From NCBI GenBank assembly GCA_965231765.1, contig OZ246887.1, positions 2,232,001-2,296,000 of the forward strand: a DNA stretch of 64,000 nt. The letters are read 5' to 3'. The notes under the pieces were generated by a model. The model made no database searches, was not told the origin of the DNA, and saw nothing but the letters and a program-made list of their open reading frames with translations. The stretch comes from JAAXHF01 sp963665955. Its GTDB lineage: Bacteria > Desulfobacterota > Binatia > Bin18. Within the stretch, counting starts at the first letter, position 1, and each line of letters starts with the position of its first letter. The translations under genes were made by a program, and so were the position numbers. This document shows positions 53,257 through 62,059 of this stretch, piece after piece.

Positions 53257-53469
53257 TTATGGGGTCCCCCTTCGCTTCCTGTCCAGCAGCCGCTTTTTGC
53301 TATGGCGAACAGGAACGCTTTGCTTGGGCGTGTCGGTCCGCAGCAGGGCCACGATTAGATCTGCCAGCTCCTCAAACAGGCAGGCATCAGACAGATCCGA
53401 GCTGATGTCCCCCGCGAGCTTCTGGAAGTGTATAGTTTGTTCGATGTGTACCTCTCGACCAATCTCTGC
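53257..53469 (-). pseudogene. TetR-family regulator, C-terminal remnant
   Basis: The leftward frame after a TAA near 53470 reads VHIEQTIHFQKLAGDISSDL, then CLFEELADLIVALLRTDTPK, ending at TAA 53257. The ELADLIVALLRT segment corresponds to SLADVVLTLLRTGD at the C-terminus of the intact TetR at 58596-59276. No DNA-binding helix-turn-helix remains. It lies between pumps 3 and 2, with its stop 8 bp before the pump 2 start, matching the tetR-pump 4 arrangement. This supports an ancestral tetR-pump unit that was duplicated. Confidence 0.65.
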
Positions 53470-53486
53470 TTACACATAAACCAGAC

Positions 53487-56012
53487 TCACGCAGCTGCCT
53501 CTTCGACACCCCGCTCAGGCGTTCCGATCGAAGCCTCCATCTCTCCATACACAAAACGTGGCCGAAACGTATTCAGAATCGCCGGCAGCACCGTCATCGA
53601 AACCAAGAGGCAGGCGCCCATATTCAGCGACAGCATCGCCCCCAGATAAAAATTGGGCCGAAAGTTTGAGGTCAGGAAGACCAAGAAGCTCGCCGTCACC
53701 ACCAGCGCATTAAAAAAGATGGCTTTGCCCGACGTCGCCATAGTCGCGGCGGTAATCTCTGCTGGGTCTGTCAAGCCAGCCCGGACTTTAATCCGATATT
53801 TATTCAGGAAGTGGATCGTATAATCGATGCCAATCCCAATCACCATGGACGCAGTCAGCGATTTGCCAACCTCCAGTGGAATGCCGAGAAGTCCAAGCAG
53901 TCCAAAACTAAAAACCATGACAAGACTAATCGGGATAATATTGATCAGCCCAGCGACCCAGGAGCGAAACATAAACGCCGTCAATGAAAAGACGGCCACC
54001 AGTGAGACGACCAGACTCGCCAGCTGCCCGGACACCACCAGTTCGCTGAAACGGGTGGTCAGATAGCCGTTTCCGGCAATCCCCAGCCGAAAACCGCTGT
54101 TGGTTTCCCAGCCAGTAACCGTCGGCTCAATGCCTGCCAGCCAGCGGCCAAAGCGGATAGACCACGGATCCTGTGCGCCGCTATCGGCGGTGTCGTTGTC
54201 TCCGGCATACCCAAATTCACGCACGGCAAAGTCTTGCACAAGCCCGACCACGCGTTCGATGTCCTGGGTGCTATCCGAGCGCAAAAATATCGTCATGTTG
54301 GCGTGTTGATAGTCATAATCGACGATTTCATCAAAATCGTCCGGGTCGCCAGAGAAGGAATACAACAACAGGTACTGGGCGACCAGGTCCCGCGAGTCCG
54401 GAATCACTTCCATTTCGGGACGATCCTCGTTCATCACCCGGTTCATGCGTTTGATATACTCGGCTAACGACAAAGACCCGCCCACGATCGGGTCTTGTTC
54501 GACGACGGTTTGGAGGTGGTCGAGTTTGGCGAGCAGCGCCGGATCTTTGAGCAGGTCAGGCTGATGGCCTTCAATCGCGATATACAGCGGCAGATTGCCT
54601 TGGAAGGTCTCGCCTAACACGGTATCCGCAATCCGCACCGGACTGTTTGGATCGGACATCTTGATAAAGGAGGTATCGACAAAAATATATTGCGCACCCA
54701 GCAGGCACACCAGCATGACGATGGCGGTCGCCCCCCACACCACTTGTGGTTTCCGCGCAACGCTGACGCCTAAGCGGGACAGCGTCCGGGCGGCCCAGCC
54801 CGTCGCCGCCAGGTCGCCACTGTGGCCCATCTGGTCTCGTAAACCACGGCTGACTTTGACTGGCAGGAGGCTCAACAGGGCCGGGAAAAAGGTGATCGAG
54901 AAGACCATCGCGGCCAAGACGCCAACCGAGGTAAAGATGCCAAAATAGCGGATCGGCAGAATGCTGGCGGTCAGGAAGGATAAAAACCCCGCTGCCGTCG
55001 TCAGGGAGGTGAACACCACCGGTTGCCACATCTCCTGCATCGCGGCGAAGACCGCGTCGGCTGAGGACACGTCCGGATGTTGCAAGACCTCATCGTAATA
55101 GCGACTCAGAATATGAATGCCATTCGCCACCCCAACCGCCATCAGGACAACGGGCATCATGGTCGAAATGGAATACATGGGAATACCGATAGACGCCATA
55201 ATGCCCAGCGTCCAAATCACCGAGACCATGACCACCGCTAAGGGCAGCAAGACACCCCGCACACTCCGATAGGTAAAATACAGCGTGCCCAGGACAATGA
55301 CGAGAATAAGCGGGATGAAGGTCTCCATGTCTTGGCGCATGCCCTCCTCAAAGGTGACCTCCAGAGCGCCCTGGCCCGCAATATGGAATTCCTCGGGAGC
55401 GCCGGCCGCTTTTTTGGCCTCCACCATATCCCGGATGGTGGTATAAATAGCCATCCGTCTGGCCGTGCCCTCGATCGTCCCTCCGCCAGGCTCCATTTTG
55501 GCTGTGATGAGCATACCGGTGCCGTCCTGGGAGACGACCCAATTGACAAACATTGAATTGTGAAACAGCGCCTGTTTGAGCGCTTCGAGTGCCTCGGGTG
55601 ACTGTGGAACTGTTTCCATAAACGGATCGACGGCCATGCCGTCAGCCGTACCGGTGATATTATCGAGCGTGGCCACACTCGCCACATCTTCGTCACGAAT
55701 AGCTTTGATGCCGGGCAGCAGGGCGACCTTTTCCGAGAATTCTTTGATCGTGGCTAAGGTACGTGGATTAAAGACGCCGTTTTCGTCCGGATTTTTATTC
55801 AGCACCCCAATAACAATCAGGTCGCGGATACCGAAGCGCTCCTCAACCAGGTCGTTATAACTCATGACCGGATCGTTTTGGGGAATAAAGGCGTCGGCAT
55901 CGCCCTCAAAGCGCAACGACTGCAACTGTATCCAGGCAAGCCCGGTACAGGCCAGGATCAGGACAATGACAAGATAACGAAAGCGGATAATCCCGCGGAA
56001 AAATGACTCCAT
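53487..56012 (-). CDS. MmpL/HAE3-type RND transporter 3 of 4 (TM4 Asp replaced by Asn)
   Basis: 841 residues with AAGGAG about 12 bp before the ATG. The overall layout is as in its paralogues, with intact TM10 GIGIDYTIHFLNKYR (D730). In TM4 the motif is LMAVGVANGIHILSRYYDE: residue 297 is Asn (codon 55122-55124), whereas pumps 1 and 2 have Asp. Loss of one membrane carboxylate should alter or remove one proton-relay site while leaving the fold. The loop region GDNDTADSGAQDPWSIRFGR is most like pump 2. The gene is undamaged, so the change is not simple decay. Confidence 0.9.
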   Translation of the reverse strand: MESFFRGIIRFRYLVIVLILACTGLAWIQLQSLRFEGDADAFIPQNDPVMSYNDLVEERFGIRDLIVIGVLNKNPDENGVFNPRTLATIKEFSEKVALLPGIKAIRDEDVASVATLDNITGTADGMAVDPFMETVPQSPEALEALKQALFHNSMFVNWVVSQDGTGMLITAKMEPGGGTIEGTARRMAIYTTIRDMVEAKKAAGAPEEFHIAGQGALEVTFEEGMRQDMETFIPLILVIVLGTLYFTYRSVRGVLLPLAVVMVSVIWTLGIMASIGIPMYSISTMMPVVLMAVGVANGIHILSRYYDEVLQHPDVSSADAVFAAMQEMWQPVVFTSLTTAAGFLSFLTASILPIRYFGIFTSVGVLAAMVFSITFFPALLSLLPVKVSRGLRDQMGHSGDLAATGWAARTLSRLGVSVARKPQVVWGATAIVMLVCLLGAQYIFVDTSFIKMSDPNSPVRIADTVLGETFQGNLPLYIAIEGHQPDLLKDPALLAKLDHLQTVVEQDPIVGGSLSLAEYIKRMNRVMNEDRPEMEVIPDSRDLVAQYLLLYSFSGDPDDFDEIVDYDYQHANMTIFLRSDSTQDIERVVGLVQDFAVREFGYAGDNDTADSGAQDPWSIRFGRWLAGIEPTVTGWETNSGFRLGIAGNGYLTTRFSELVVSGQLASLVVSLVAVFSLTAFMFRSWVAGLINIIPISLVMVFSFGLLGLLGIPLEVGKSLTASMVIGIGIDYTIHFLNKYRIKVRAGLTDPAEITAATMATSGKAIFFNALVVTASFLVFLTSNFRPNFYLGAMLSLNMGACLLVSMTVLPAILNTFRPRFVYGEMEASIGTPERGVEEAAA

Positions 56013-56077
56013 TTTTACAATAGCTCCTTACGCTTCTAATACTTCTCAGCAGAGACGAGAGAGTGAGATCACATGTA

Positions 56078-58591
56078 CTACGCTTCAGATTCTTGGGCAG
56101 TCATCATTGGCGCTTTTGTGTCGCCATATACAAAGCGAGGTTTAAACGTATTCAGCAGCGCTGGCAGGACCGTCATCGAAGCCAGCAGACATGCGGTCAT
56201 ATTCAGCGCCACCATGACTCCAAGAGAAAAGTTCGGCAGGAAATTGGACGTCAAGAACACCAGAAAACCACCCACAACGACCACCGCGTTAAAAAAGATG
56301 GCCTTACCCGAGGTGGCCATGGTGGCCACCGTAATGTCTTCCGCCTCAGTCAAGCCGTCGCGGACTTTCAGTTGGTACTTACTGAGGAAATGGATGGTGT
56401 AGTCGATGCCAATGCCAATGACCATAGAGGCGGCCAACGAGCGGCCAATCTCAAGCGGGATATTCAGCAGTCCCATCAGGCCAAAACTAAAAACCATCAC
56501 CAGGCTAATCGGCACGATACAGATCAGCCCAGCCGTCACCGAACGGAACATGATTGCAGTTAAGAGAAAGACGGCCACCAGTGAGGTCACCAAACTCGAC
56601 AGCTGTCCGGCAATGACCAATTCACTGAAACGATGGGTGAAATAGCCTGGTCCAGCAAAACCGATCCGAAATCCGCTATCTGTTTCCCAACCGGTGATCG
56701 TGGGCTCAATGCCACCTAACCAGCGGCCAAAACGCAAGGACCATGGGTCGCGCAGACTGTCCTCTTCTCCCACCTCCGACGCGGCCTGACCGAACTCGCG
56801 TTTGGCAAAGTCTTGAATCTTGTGCACAACTTGCAAAATATCCTGGGTGCTGTCAGAGCGCAGGAAGAAGGACACATTGGCGTGCTGATAGTCGTAATCG
56901 ACGACCTCATCAAAATCGTCCGGGTCACCGGAGAATGAATACAGCAGTAGATACTGAGCAACCAGATCACGCTCGGTCGGCACAACTTCCATCTCTGGTC
57001 GGTCTTCATTCATTACCCGGTTCATACGTTTGAGGAACTCAGCAAGAGATAACGACCCACCGACAAACGGGTCCTGTTCAATCTCGGTCTGCATCCGATC
57101 AAGCTTTTGGAGTAAGACCGGATCTTTGAGCAGATCTGGCGCATGGCCCTCAATAGCCACATACGTCGGCAGCGTGCCCTGAAATTTTTCCCGTAACACC
57201 TCATCAGCGACACGGACTGGGTTCTCAGGATGGAACGAATGAATCCAAGAACTATCCGATTCTATGCGCTGGATCCCAGCCAAACAGACGCCGATGATGG
57301 CGATGCTGGTTGCCCACACCAGGACGGGCCGACGGGCGACACCTTGGCCGAGCCGGGTGAGAGTCCGAGCCGCCCAGCCTGTCGCTGCCAAGTCGCCGCT
57401 GCTGCCCATTTGGTTGCGCAGGCCAGTGCTGACCTTGGGCGGCAACATGACTAAGACAGCTGGGAAAAAGGTCAACGAGAACACCATTGCGGCTAATACG
57501 CCAATAGCGGTAAACACGCCGAAGTAGCGAATAGGCAACATCGATGCCGTTAGGAATGACAGAAACCCAGCCGCCGTCGTCAGGGCGGTGAAGACGACCG
57601 GCAGCCACATCTCATGCATGGCGGCCAAGACTGCATCCGTGGCAGACACATCCGGGTGCTCTAAAAGTTCATCGTAGTACCGACCAAGAATATGAATCCC
57701 GTAGGCAACACCGATAGCCATCAGGATGACCGGCATCATGGTCGAGACAAAATACATCGGCACTTCAACCGCGGCCATGATGCCAAGCGCCCAGACAACC
57801 GACCCGACCACGACAGAAAAAGGGAGGAGCACCCCGCGCAAACTGCGGTAGGTAAAGTACAACGTGCCGAGGACAATGAGTAAGACCAACGGCATGAATT
57901 TGGCCATGTCTTGGCGCGACTGTTCAGAAAAGGTCACCTCCATGGCGCCCCGCCCGGCAATATGAAATTCCTCTGGCGCACCCGCATCTTTTCGAGCCTG
58001 GATCATTGCCCGAATGCCGGTGTAGATCGCGGCCCGTTGAGCAACCCCTTCCAGCGTCCCTTCAGACGACTCCATCTTGGCCATAATGACCAGACCGGTT
58101 TCATCGTCCGAGACCAACCAGTTGATATACATCGAGTTACCAAACAGATTATCTCTGAGGCTGCTGAGACCAGCCGGGGTCTGGGGCACGTCTGCCATGA
58201 ACGGATCGACGGCCATGCCATCGGCCGTGCCAGTGATATTATCCATACTCGCGATACTGGCCACGTCCTCGTCACGGACGGCTTTAATGCCAGGCATGAG
58301 CGTGATCGTCTCCGAAAACTCTTTGACAATGCCCAGCGTACGTGGGTTAAAGACGCCGTTTTCATCAGGATTATTATTCAGGACGCCGACAATGATGAGA
58401 TCGCGGATACCAAAACGGTCTTCCACCAAGTCGTTATAGCGTTGGACGGGGTCATCAGGCGGGATCATCGCTTCGGCGTCGCTCTCGAAGCGGAGATGCC
58501 GTATCTGTAGAAAAGCGGCGACAGTACAGCCGAGTATCAGGGCGATCACCAGCCAGCGAAAACGAATAATGCCGCGAAAAAAAGATTCCAT
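56078..58591 (-). CDS. MmpL/HAE3-type RND transporter 4 of 4 (TM4 Asp replaced by Tyr)
   Basis: 837 residues, first pump gene of the operon. It begins 4 bp after the tetR stop, and its ribosome-binding site (AGGAGAATAATCC) lies inside the 3' end of tetR, so the two are translationally coupled. The TM10 motif GIGIDYTIHFLSKYQ (D730) is intact. In TM4 the sequence is LMAIGVAYGIHILGRYYDE: residue 297 is Tyr (codon 57701-57703) instead of Asp. Full-length open frame and strong conservation elsewhere (NPDENGVFNPRTLGIVKEFS) argue that it is maintained as a pump subunit with altered proton coupling. Confidence 0.9.
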   Translation of the reverse strand: MESFFRGIIRFRWLVIALILGCTVAAFLQIRHLRFESDAEAMIPPDDPVQRYNDLVEDRFGIRDLIIVGVLNNNPDENGVFNPRTLGIVKEFSETITLMPGIKAVRDEDVASIASMDNITGTADGMAVDPFMADVPQTPAGLSSLRDNLFGNSMYINWLVSDDETGLVIMAKMESSEGTLEGVAQRAAIYTGIRAMIQARKDAGAPEEFHIAGRGAMEVTFSEQSRQDMAKFMPLVLLIVLGTLYFTYRSLRGVLLPFSVVVGSVVWALGIMAAVEVPMYFVSTMMPVILMAIGVAYGIHILGRYYDELLEHPDVSATDAVLAAMHEMWLPVVFTALTTAAGFLSFLTASMLPIRYFGVFTAIGVLAAMVFSLTFFPAVLVMLPPKVSTGLRNQMGSSGDLAATGWAARTLTRLGQGVARRPVLVWATSIAIIGVCLAGIQRIESDSSWIHSFHPENPVRVADEVLREKFQGTLPTYVAIEGHAPDLLKDPVLLQKLDRMQTEIEQDPFVGGSLSLAEFLKRMNRVMNEDRPEMEVVPTERDLVAQYLLLYSFSGDPDDFDEVVDYDYQHANVSFFLRSDSTQDILQVVHKIQDFAKREFGQAASEVGEEDSLRDPWSLRFGRWLGGIEPTITGWETDSGFRIGFAGPGYFTHRFSELVIAGQLSSLVTSLVAVFLLTAIMFRSVTAGLICIVPISLVMVFSFGLMGLLNIPLEIGRSLAASMVIGIGIDYTIHFLSKYQLKVRDGLTEAEDITVATMATSGKAIFFNAVVVVGGFLVFLTSNFLPNFSLGVMVALNMTACLLASMTVLPALLNTFKPRFVYGDTKAPMMTAQESEA

Positions 58592-58595
58592 TGGA

Positions 58596-59276
58596 TTATT
58601 CTCCTGTGGCTATGCTGTCCGCACACGTCTCTTTTTTTGGGTATGACGTGTTAAGAACAGACGCGCAGTCGCCCGTTCGCAGCAAGGTGAGCACAACGTC
58701 AGCCAAGCTGGCCAGCAGCTCAGGGCCGGAAAATCCAGGGATAATGCGGTCGATTAGCTGATTGGCGCGCAGGGCATGAATGACGATCCCGATAATGACA
58801 AAGGGGATAGAGTGTAGCGGGAGCGGTTTAAAGATACCCTCTTCAATACCCTGGGTGGTAATGGTCTGTATGGCAAGGTGCGCCCGCGAAAACCAGCGTT
58901 CGGCCAATGTATGAGCCGTAGGACTATGGTCATCAATAACACGCTGGACGAGCTTAAATCCCTGCGGATTGGCCTGGTATTGCTCTAAGAATACCCGTAC
59001 GACGTTGCGGATTTTTGCTTCAGGATCACCGTTACTGGCGGCAATCTCCTCAAGCTTGGTGACCACCCCACTCACGTCTTTTTCAAGCAAGGAGAGGTAC
59101 AGCGCCTCTTTGCTTTGGTGGTAGTGGTAGATCAGCGCCTTCGTCGCCCCAGTCTGCTCGGCAATTTCGCGAATAGACGTGCCGTCAAATCCACGCTCGG
59201 CGAATAAGGTTTCTGCAACTTCGCAGATCTTGGCCCGGTAATCGGTCGAGTCGGCTGTTTTAACTGGTCGTGCCAT
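58596..59276 (-). CDS. TetR/AcrR-family transcriptional regulator
   Basis: 226 residues. The N-terminal helix-turn-helix is clear: ICEVAETLFAERGFDGTSIR then EIAEQTGATKALIYHYHQSK and EALYLSLLEK. The C-terminal ligand-binding half is mostly helical (VRVFLEQYQANPQGFKLVQR; LLASLADVVLTLLRTGD). It is the first gene of the four-pump operon and is preceded at 59291-59310 by a palindrome of TetR type, so it most likely represses its own operon and is released by the exported or a related hydrophobic compound. Confidence 0.88.
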   Translation of the reverse strand: MARPVKTADSTDYRAKICEVAETLFAERGFDGTSIREIAEQTGATKALIYHYHQSKEALYLSLLEKDVSGVVTKLEEIAASNGDPEAKIRNVVRVFLEQYQANPQGFKLVQRVIDDHSPTAHTLAERWFSRAHLAIQTITTQGIEEGIFKPLPLHSIPFVIIGIVIHALRANQLIDRIIPGFSGPELLASLADVVLTLLRTGDCASVLNTSYPKKETCADSIATGE

Positions 59277-59290
59277 GGTCTGGCATAAAA

Positions 59291-59310
59291 TTAACCGAAC
59301 GTTCAGTTAA
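59291..59310. promoter_or_regulatory. TetR-type operator
   Basis: TTAACCGAACGTTCAGTTAA is a 20-bp palindrome with a single mismatched pair, centred about 25 bp upstream of the tetR start. CCGAACGTTCGG-like palindromes are typical operators of TetR/AcrR regulators. Its place before the operon suggests autorepression. Confidence 0.75.
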
Positions 59311-59396
59311 GTCAATACCGGCCGTGTAGAAAAAGAGATGTCATAACAAAGCGAAGTCGGTGTCAAAGGGATCGGCATGGAGTCGAACGTGTCAGG

Positions 59397-60926
59397 CTAC
59401 GGTACCCAGCTCGGCTGCCCAGAGAACGAGATACCAAAGACGGGCACACCGATCAGATACAACAGGACGGGGAGGATGAGGACGCCAATAATGTTCAGCC
59501 CCATTCCCACCCAGAACATTTGCGGCAGCGTGATGCGCCGACTGGCAAAGACAATAGCATTGGGCGCCGTTGCCGTCGGCAGCATAAAGGCAAACGATGC
59601 CGCAAACGTGGCTGGGATCATGAGCAGCAGCGGATCAATCTTCATGCCTGTCGCTGCGGCAGCCAGGACAGGCATAATCAGTGTCGTTGTCGCCGTGTTG
59701 CTGGTAAATTCGGTCAGGCCAACGATCAGTGAACAGACAGCAAAGATAGCGCTGAACGGAGAGAGAGCTTGCAGAAAGCCGAGTTGCGTCCCGATCCATT
59801 GCGCCAGCCCCGATGATCCGACCCCGTGGGCTAAGGCTAAGCTGCCACCGAGGAGCACCAAAATCCCCCACGGCATACGTTCAAACACCGTCCGGTCGAG
59901 CAGGCAGCGGCCTGTGCCCTGGCCAGTCGGAATCACAAACAGGAGCGTTGCCATGAACATCGCAACCGTGGAATCCTTGATATTTTCCGGGATAGGGAAG
60001 AGATTCGCCCACCCCGGAACAGTCACCGGCCCGAGTGGCAAGTCGGCCCGGAACATCCACAGGAGCGCCGTGATGGAAAATAAGACCAGGACCCGGCGTT
60101 CAGGCTGGCTCATCGGACCAAGCTCTTGGAGCTGTTGGGTGAGGAAGGTCCGGTCTGCTTGCCAGCCGGCCGTTGGGATGCGAAAGACAATATAGACCAG
60201 ATAGACCCACAGACACAGCAGCATCACAGCCGCGGTCGGTATACCAAACAGCATCCAGTAGAAGAAACCAATGCTGGGCGCGTTTGGAAACAGATTTTCA
60301 AACGCGCCAATAAACACGGCATTCGGTGGTGTCCCAACGGGAGTACTGACGCCGCCAATAGAAGCGCTATAAGCCATGCCAAGGATCAAAGCCGTGCTAA
60401 AGCCCCTGCTGGTGTCGTAACCTTGCGCCTCAACATGGGTCAGAATCGCCAAGGCAATCGGGAGCATGACGACGGTCGAAGCGGTATTCGACATCCACAT
60501 CGACAGGAGGGCCGTCGTGCCAAAGAAGCCTAAGATCAGCAAACGGGGCGAGCCACCAATCTGTGACACAATCCGGAGCGCGATTCGCCGATGCAGCCCC
60601 CATTGCTCTGTTGCCAAGGCAAGAAAAAATGCTCCAAAAAAGAGAAAGACAATCTGACCGGCGTAGGCACTGGACACGTCCTTGGCGGGAAGTATATCGA
60701 GCACAGGAAATAAGAATAACGGGACAAAGGCGGTGACGGTCAGGTCAACGGCTTCCGTGACCCACCAGACTCCCATAAAGGCGGCTACGGCTGCCGTCCG
60801 CCATGCCTCCAGACTCATTCCTTCTGGAGGAGGGATCATCAGCAATAGCCCCAACACTCCTACCCCACCCAACAACCCTACTCTTTGGCGAACAACAGCC
60901 GTGGAAGATTCAGCGTCCTGTGTCAT
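59397..60926 (-). CDS. DASS/SLC13-type anion (dicarboxylate) transporter
   Basis: 509 residues, about 12 hydrophobic segments. Family features are WWVTEAVDLTVTAFVPLFLF, the FLFFGAFFLALATEQWGLHR segment and the two SNT motifs: MWMSNTASTVVMLPIALAIL in the first half and TEFTSNTATTTLIMPVLAAA in the second. SNT pairs form the sodium and carboxylate sites of DASS carriers. Probable substrates are C4-dicarboxylates or sulfate; the sequence does not decide. It lies upstream of tetR in the same direction with a 120-bp gap containing the operator, so it is a separate unit. Confidence 0.88.
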   Translation of the reverse strand: MTQDAESSTAVVRQRVGLLGGVGVLGLLLMIPPPEGMSLEAWRTAAVAAFMGVWWVTEAVDLTVTAFVPLFLFPVLDILPAKDVSSAYAGQIVFLFFGAFFLALATEQWGLHRRIALRIVSQIGGSPRLLILGFFGTTALLSMWMSNTASTVVMLPIALAILTHVEAQGYDTSRGFSTALILGMAYSASIGGVSTPVGTPPNAVFIGAFENLFPNAPSIGFFYWMLFGIPTAAVMLLCLWVYLVYIVFRIPTAGWQADRTFLTQQLQELGPMSQPERRVLVLFSITALLWMFRADLPLGPVTVPGWANLFPIPENIKDSTVAMFMATLLFVIPTGQGTGRCLLDRTVFERMPWGILVLLGGSLALAHGVGSSGLAQWIGTQLGFLQALSPFSAIFAVCSLIVGLTEFTSNTATTTLIMPVLAAAATGMKIDPLLLMIPATFAASFAFMLPTATAPNAIVFASRRITLPQMFWVGMGLNIIGVLILPVLLYLIGVPVFGISFSGQPSWVP

Positions 60927-61031
60927 GGCAATCGTGCATCCTTACATCATTCAACACAACAGGCGGATTCTGTACGCCGCTCTGTACTAGCAGTCCTGCC
61001 CTTCTTTGCAAAAGGGGGGACACAAGCAAGA

Positions 61032-61952
61032 ATGGACTTGATGGATTTTCAGCCAATCAGACACGTCGTCAGCCGCGAGCAGGCGGAAGACATATCGCTC
61101 CTCCTGCAGAGCCTCGGTATGAACGTGCAAATCTTCCAAGTCTCTCAGGCAGCATCAGATGAATATGCCACCCGAATCCGTTGGGTCATCTCGGTTGAGC
61201 TCACCCGCTACGCCGAAGCGCAGCAGGTCCTGGCAGAGGAGGAAGCAAGCCGACCGCCTATTGTCTCCGCTGCCCCAGCTCCGATGCCTGGTGCCCAGAG
61301 TGATTACGCCTGGGTGATTGGCCTTGCTCTGATCAATATTGGGATCTGGTCAGTCATGGAGCAGCACGGCGGAACCCAGAACAGGGCCACCTTGCTCCAG
61401 TTTGGGGCGATCGAGAGTCCGTTGCTGAGTGCTGGGGAATGGTGGCGGCTGGTCACGGCGATGTTTATCCATATCGGCGTGCGGCATCTGTTTGGCAATA
61501 TGGCGGCATTGTTAGTCCTGGGCGGCTTGACCTTGTCGAGCTTAGGTCCTGGTCGATTAGTCTTCGTGTATGTACTGTCGGGAGTGTGTGGCAATTTGGC
61601 CGGCTTTGCATTTGGCTCGGCAGCGGCTGTCAAGGCTGGGGCGTCGGGCGCCATCTTTGGACTCTTGGGGGCGCTGGCAGGCGTGCGTCTGTGGCAATTG
61701 CAAGATATCCCCTCTCGCTTTAAGCGTTGGCATATAATCGCGATGGTCTTGGCCTTATACGGTTTTATCGGCGGGGTGCAGTATCCGCATACTGACCATA
61801 TTGCCCATTTTGGCGGCATAGCAGGCGGCCTGCTCGCGACAGCTGTATTGCCAGCATTGTCAGAAGAGAAAGAGGACCGGTTGCAGTGGACGCTTGGTCT
61901 GCTCGCGGGGGGCGTGTGTGTGGTGGCGTGGCTGGGGGCCCTGCTGAAATGA
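61032..61952 (+). CDS. Rhomboid family intramembrane serine protease
   Basis: 306 residues from ATG 61032; a longer in-frame start at 60885 overlaps the divergent transporter gene and is less likely. An N-terminal cytoplasmic domain of about 75 residues precedes a six-segment membrane core. GEWWRLVTAMFIHIGVRHLF and GNMAALLVLGG give the L1 loop and HxxxN element. The catalytic Ser is in KAGASGAIFGLLGALAG (GASG), and the His in DHIAHFGGIAGGLL. It cleaves membrane-spanning substrates; targets unknown. A hairpin at 62028 closes the transcript. Confidence 0.87.
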   Translation: MDLMDFQPIRHVVSREQAEDISLLLQSLGMNVQIFQVSQAASDEYATRIRWVISVELTRYAEAQQVLAEEEASRPPIVSAAPAPMPGAQSDYAWVIGLALINIGIWSVMEQHGGTQNRATLLQFGAIESPLLSAGEWWRLVTAMFIHIGVRHLFGNMAALLVLGGLTLSSLGPGRLVFVYVLSGVCGNLAGFAFGSAAAVKAGASGAIFGLLGALAGVRLWQLQDIPSRFKRWHIIAMVLALYGFIGGVQYPHTDHIAHFGGIAGGLLATAVLPALSEEKEDRLQWTLGLLAGGVCVVAWLGALLK

Positions 61953-62027
61953 TGCACTCGAACTGACAGCAATGCGTGATCCAACCCGAATCTCTCCAGA
62001 GGCGAGAAGAAAAACCCCCTCCTTCAT

Positions 62028-62049
62028 CCTCCTCCGTTGACGGAGGAGG
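62028..62049. terminator. Bidirectional hairpin terminator
   Basis: CCTCCTCCG and CGGAGGAGG (9-bp perfect stem) around TTGA, followed on the plus strand by AAATTTTGGG. It lies between the convergent rhomboid (ends 61952) and LLM (ends 62060) genes, so it can end both transcripts. Confidence 0.6.
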
Positions 62050-62059
62050 AAATTTTGGG

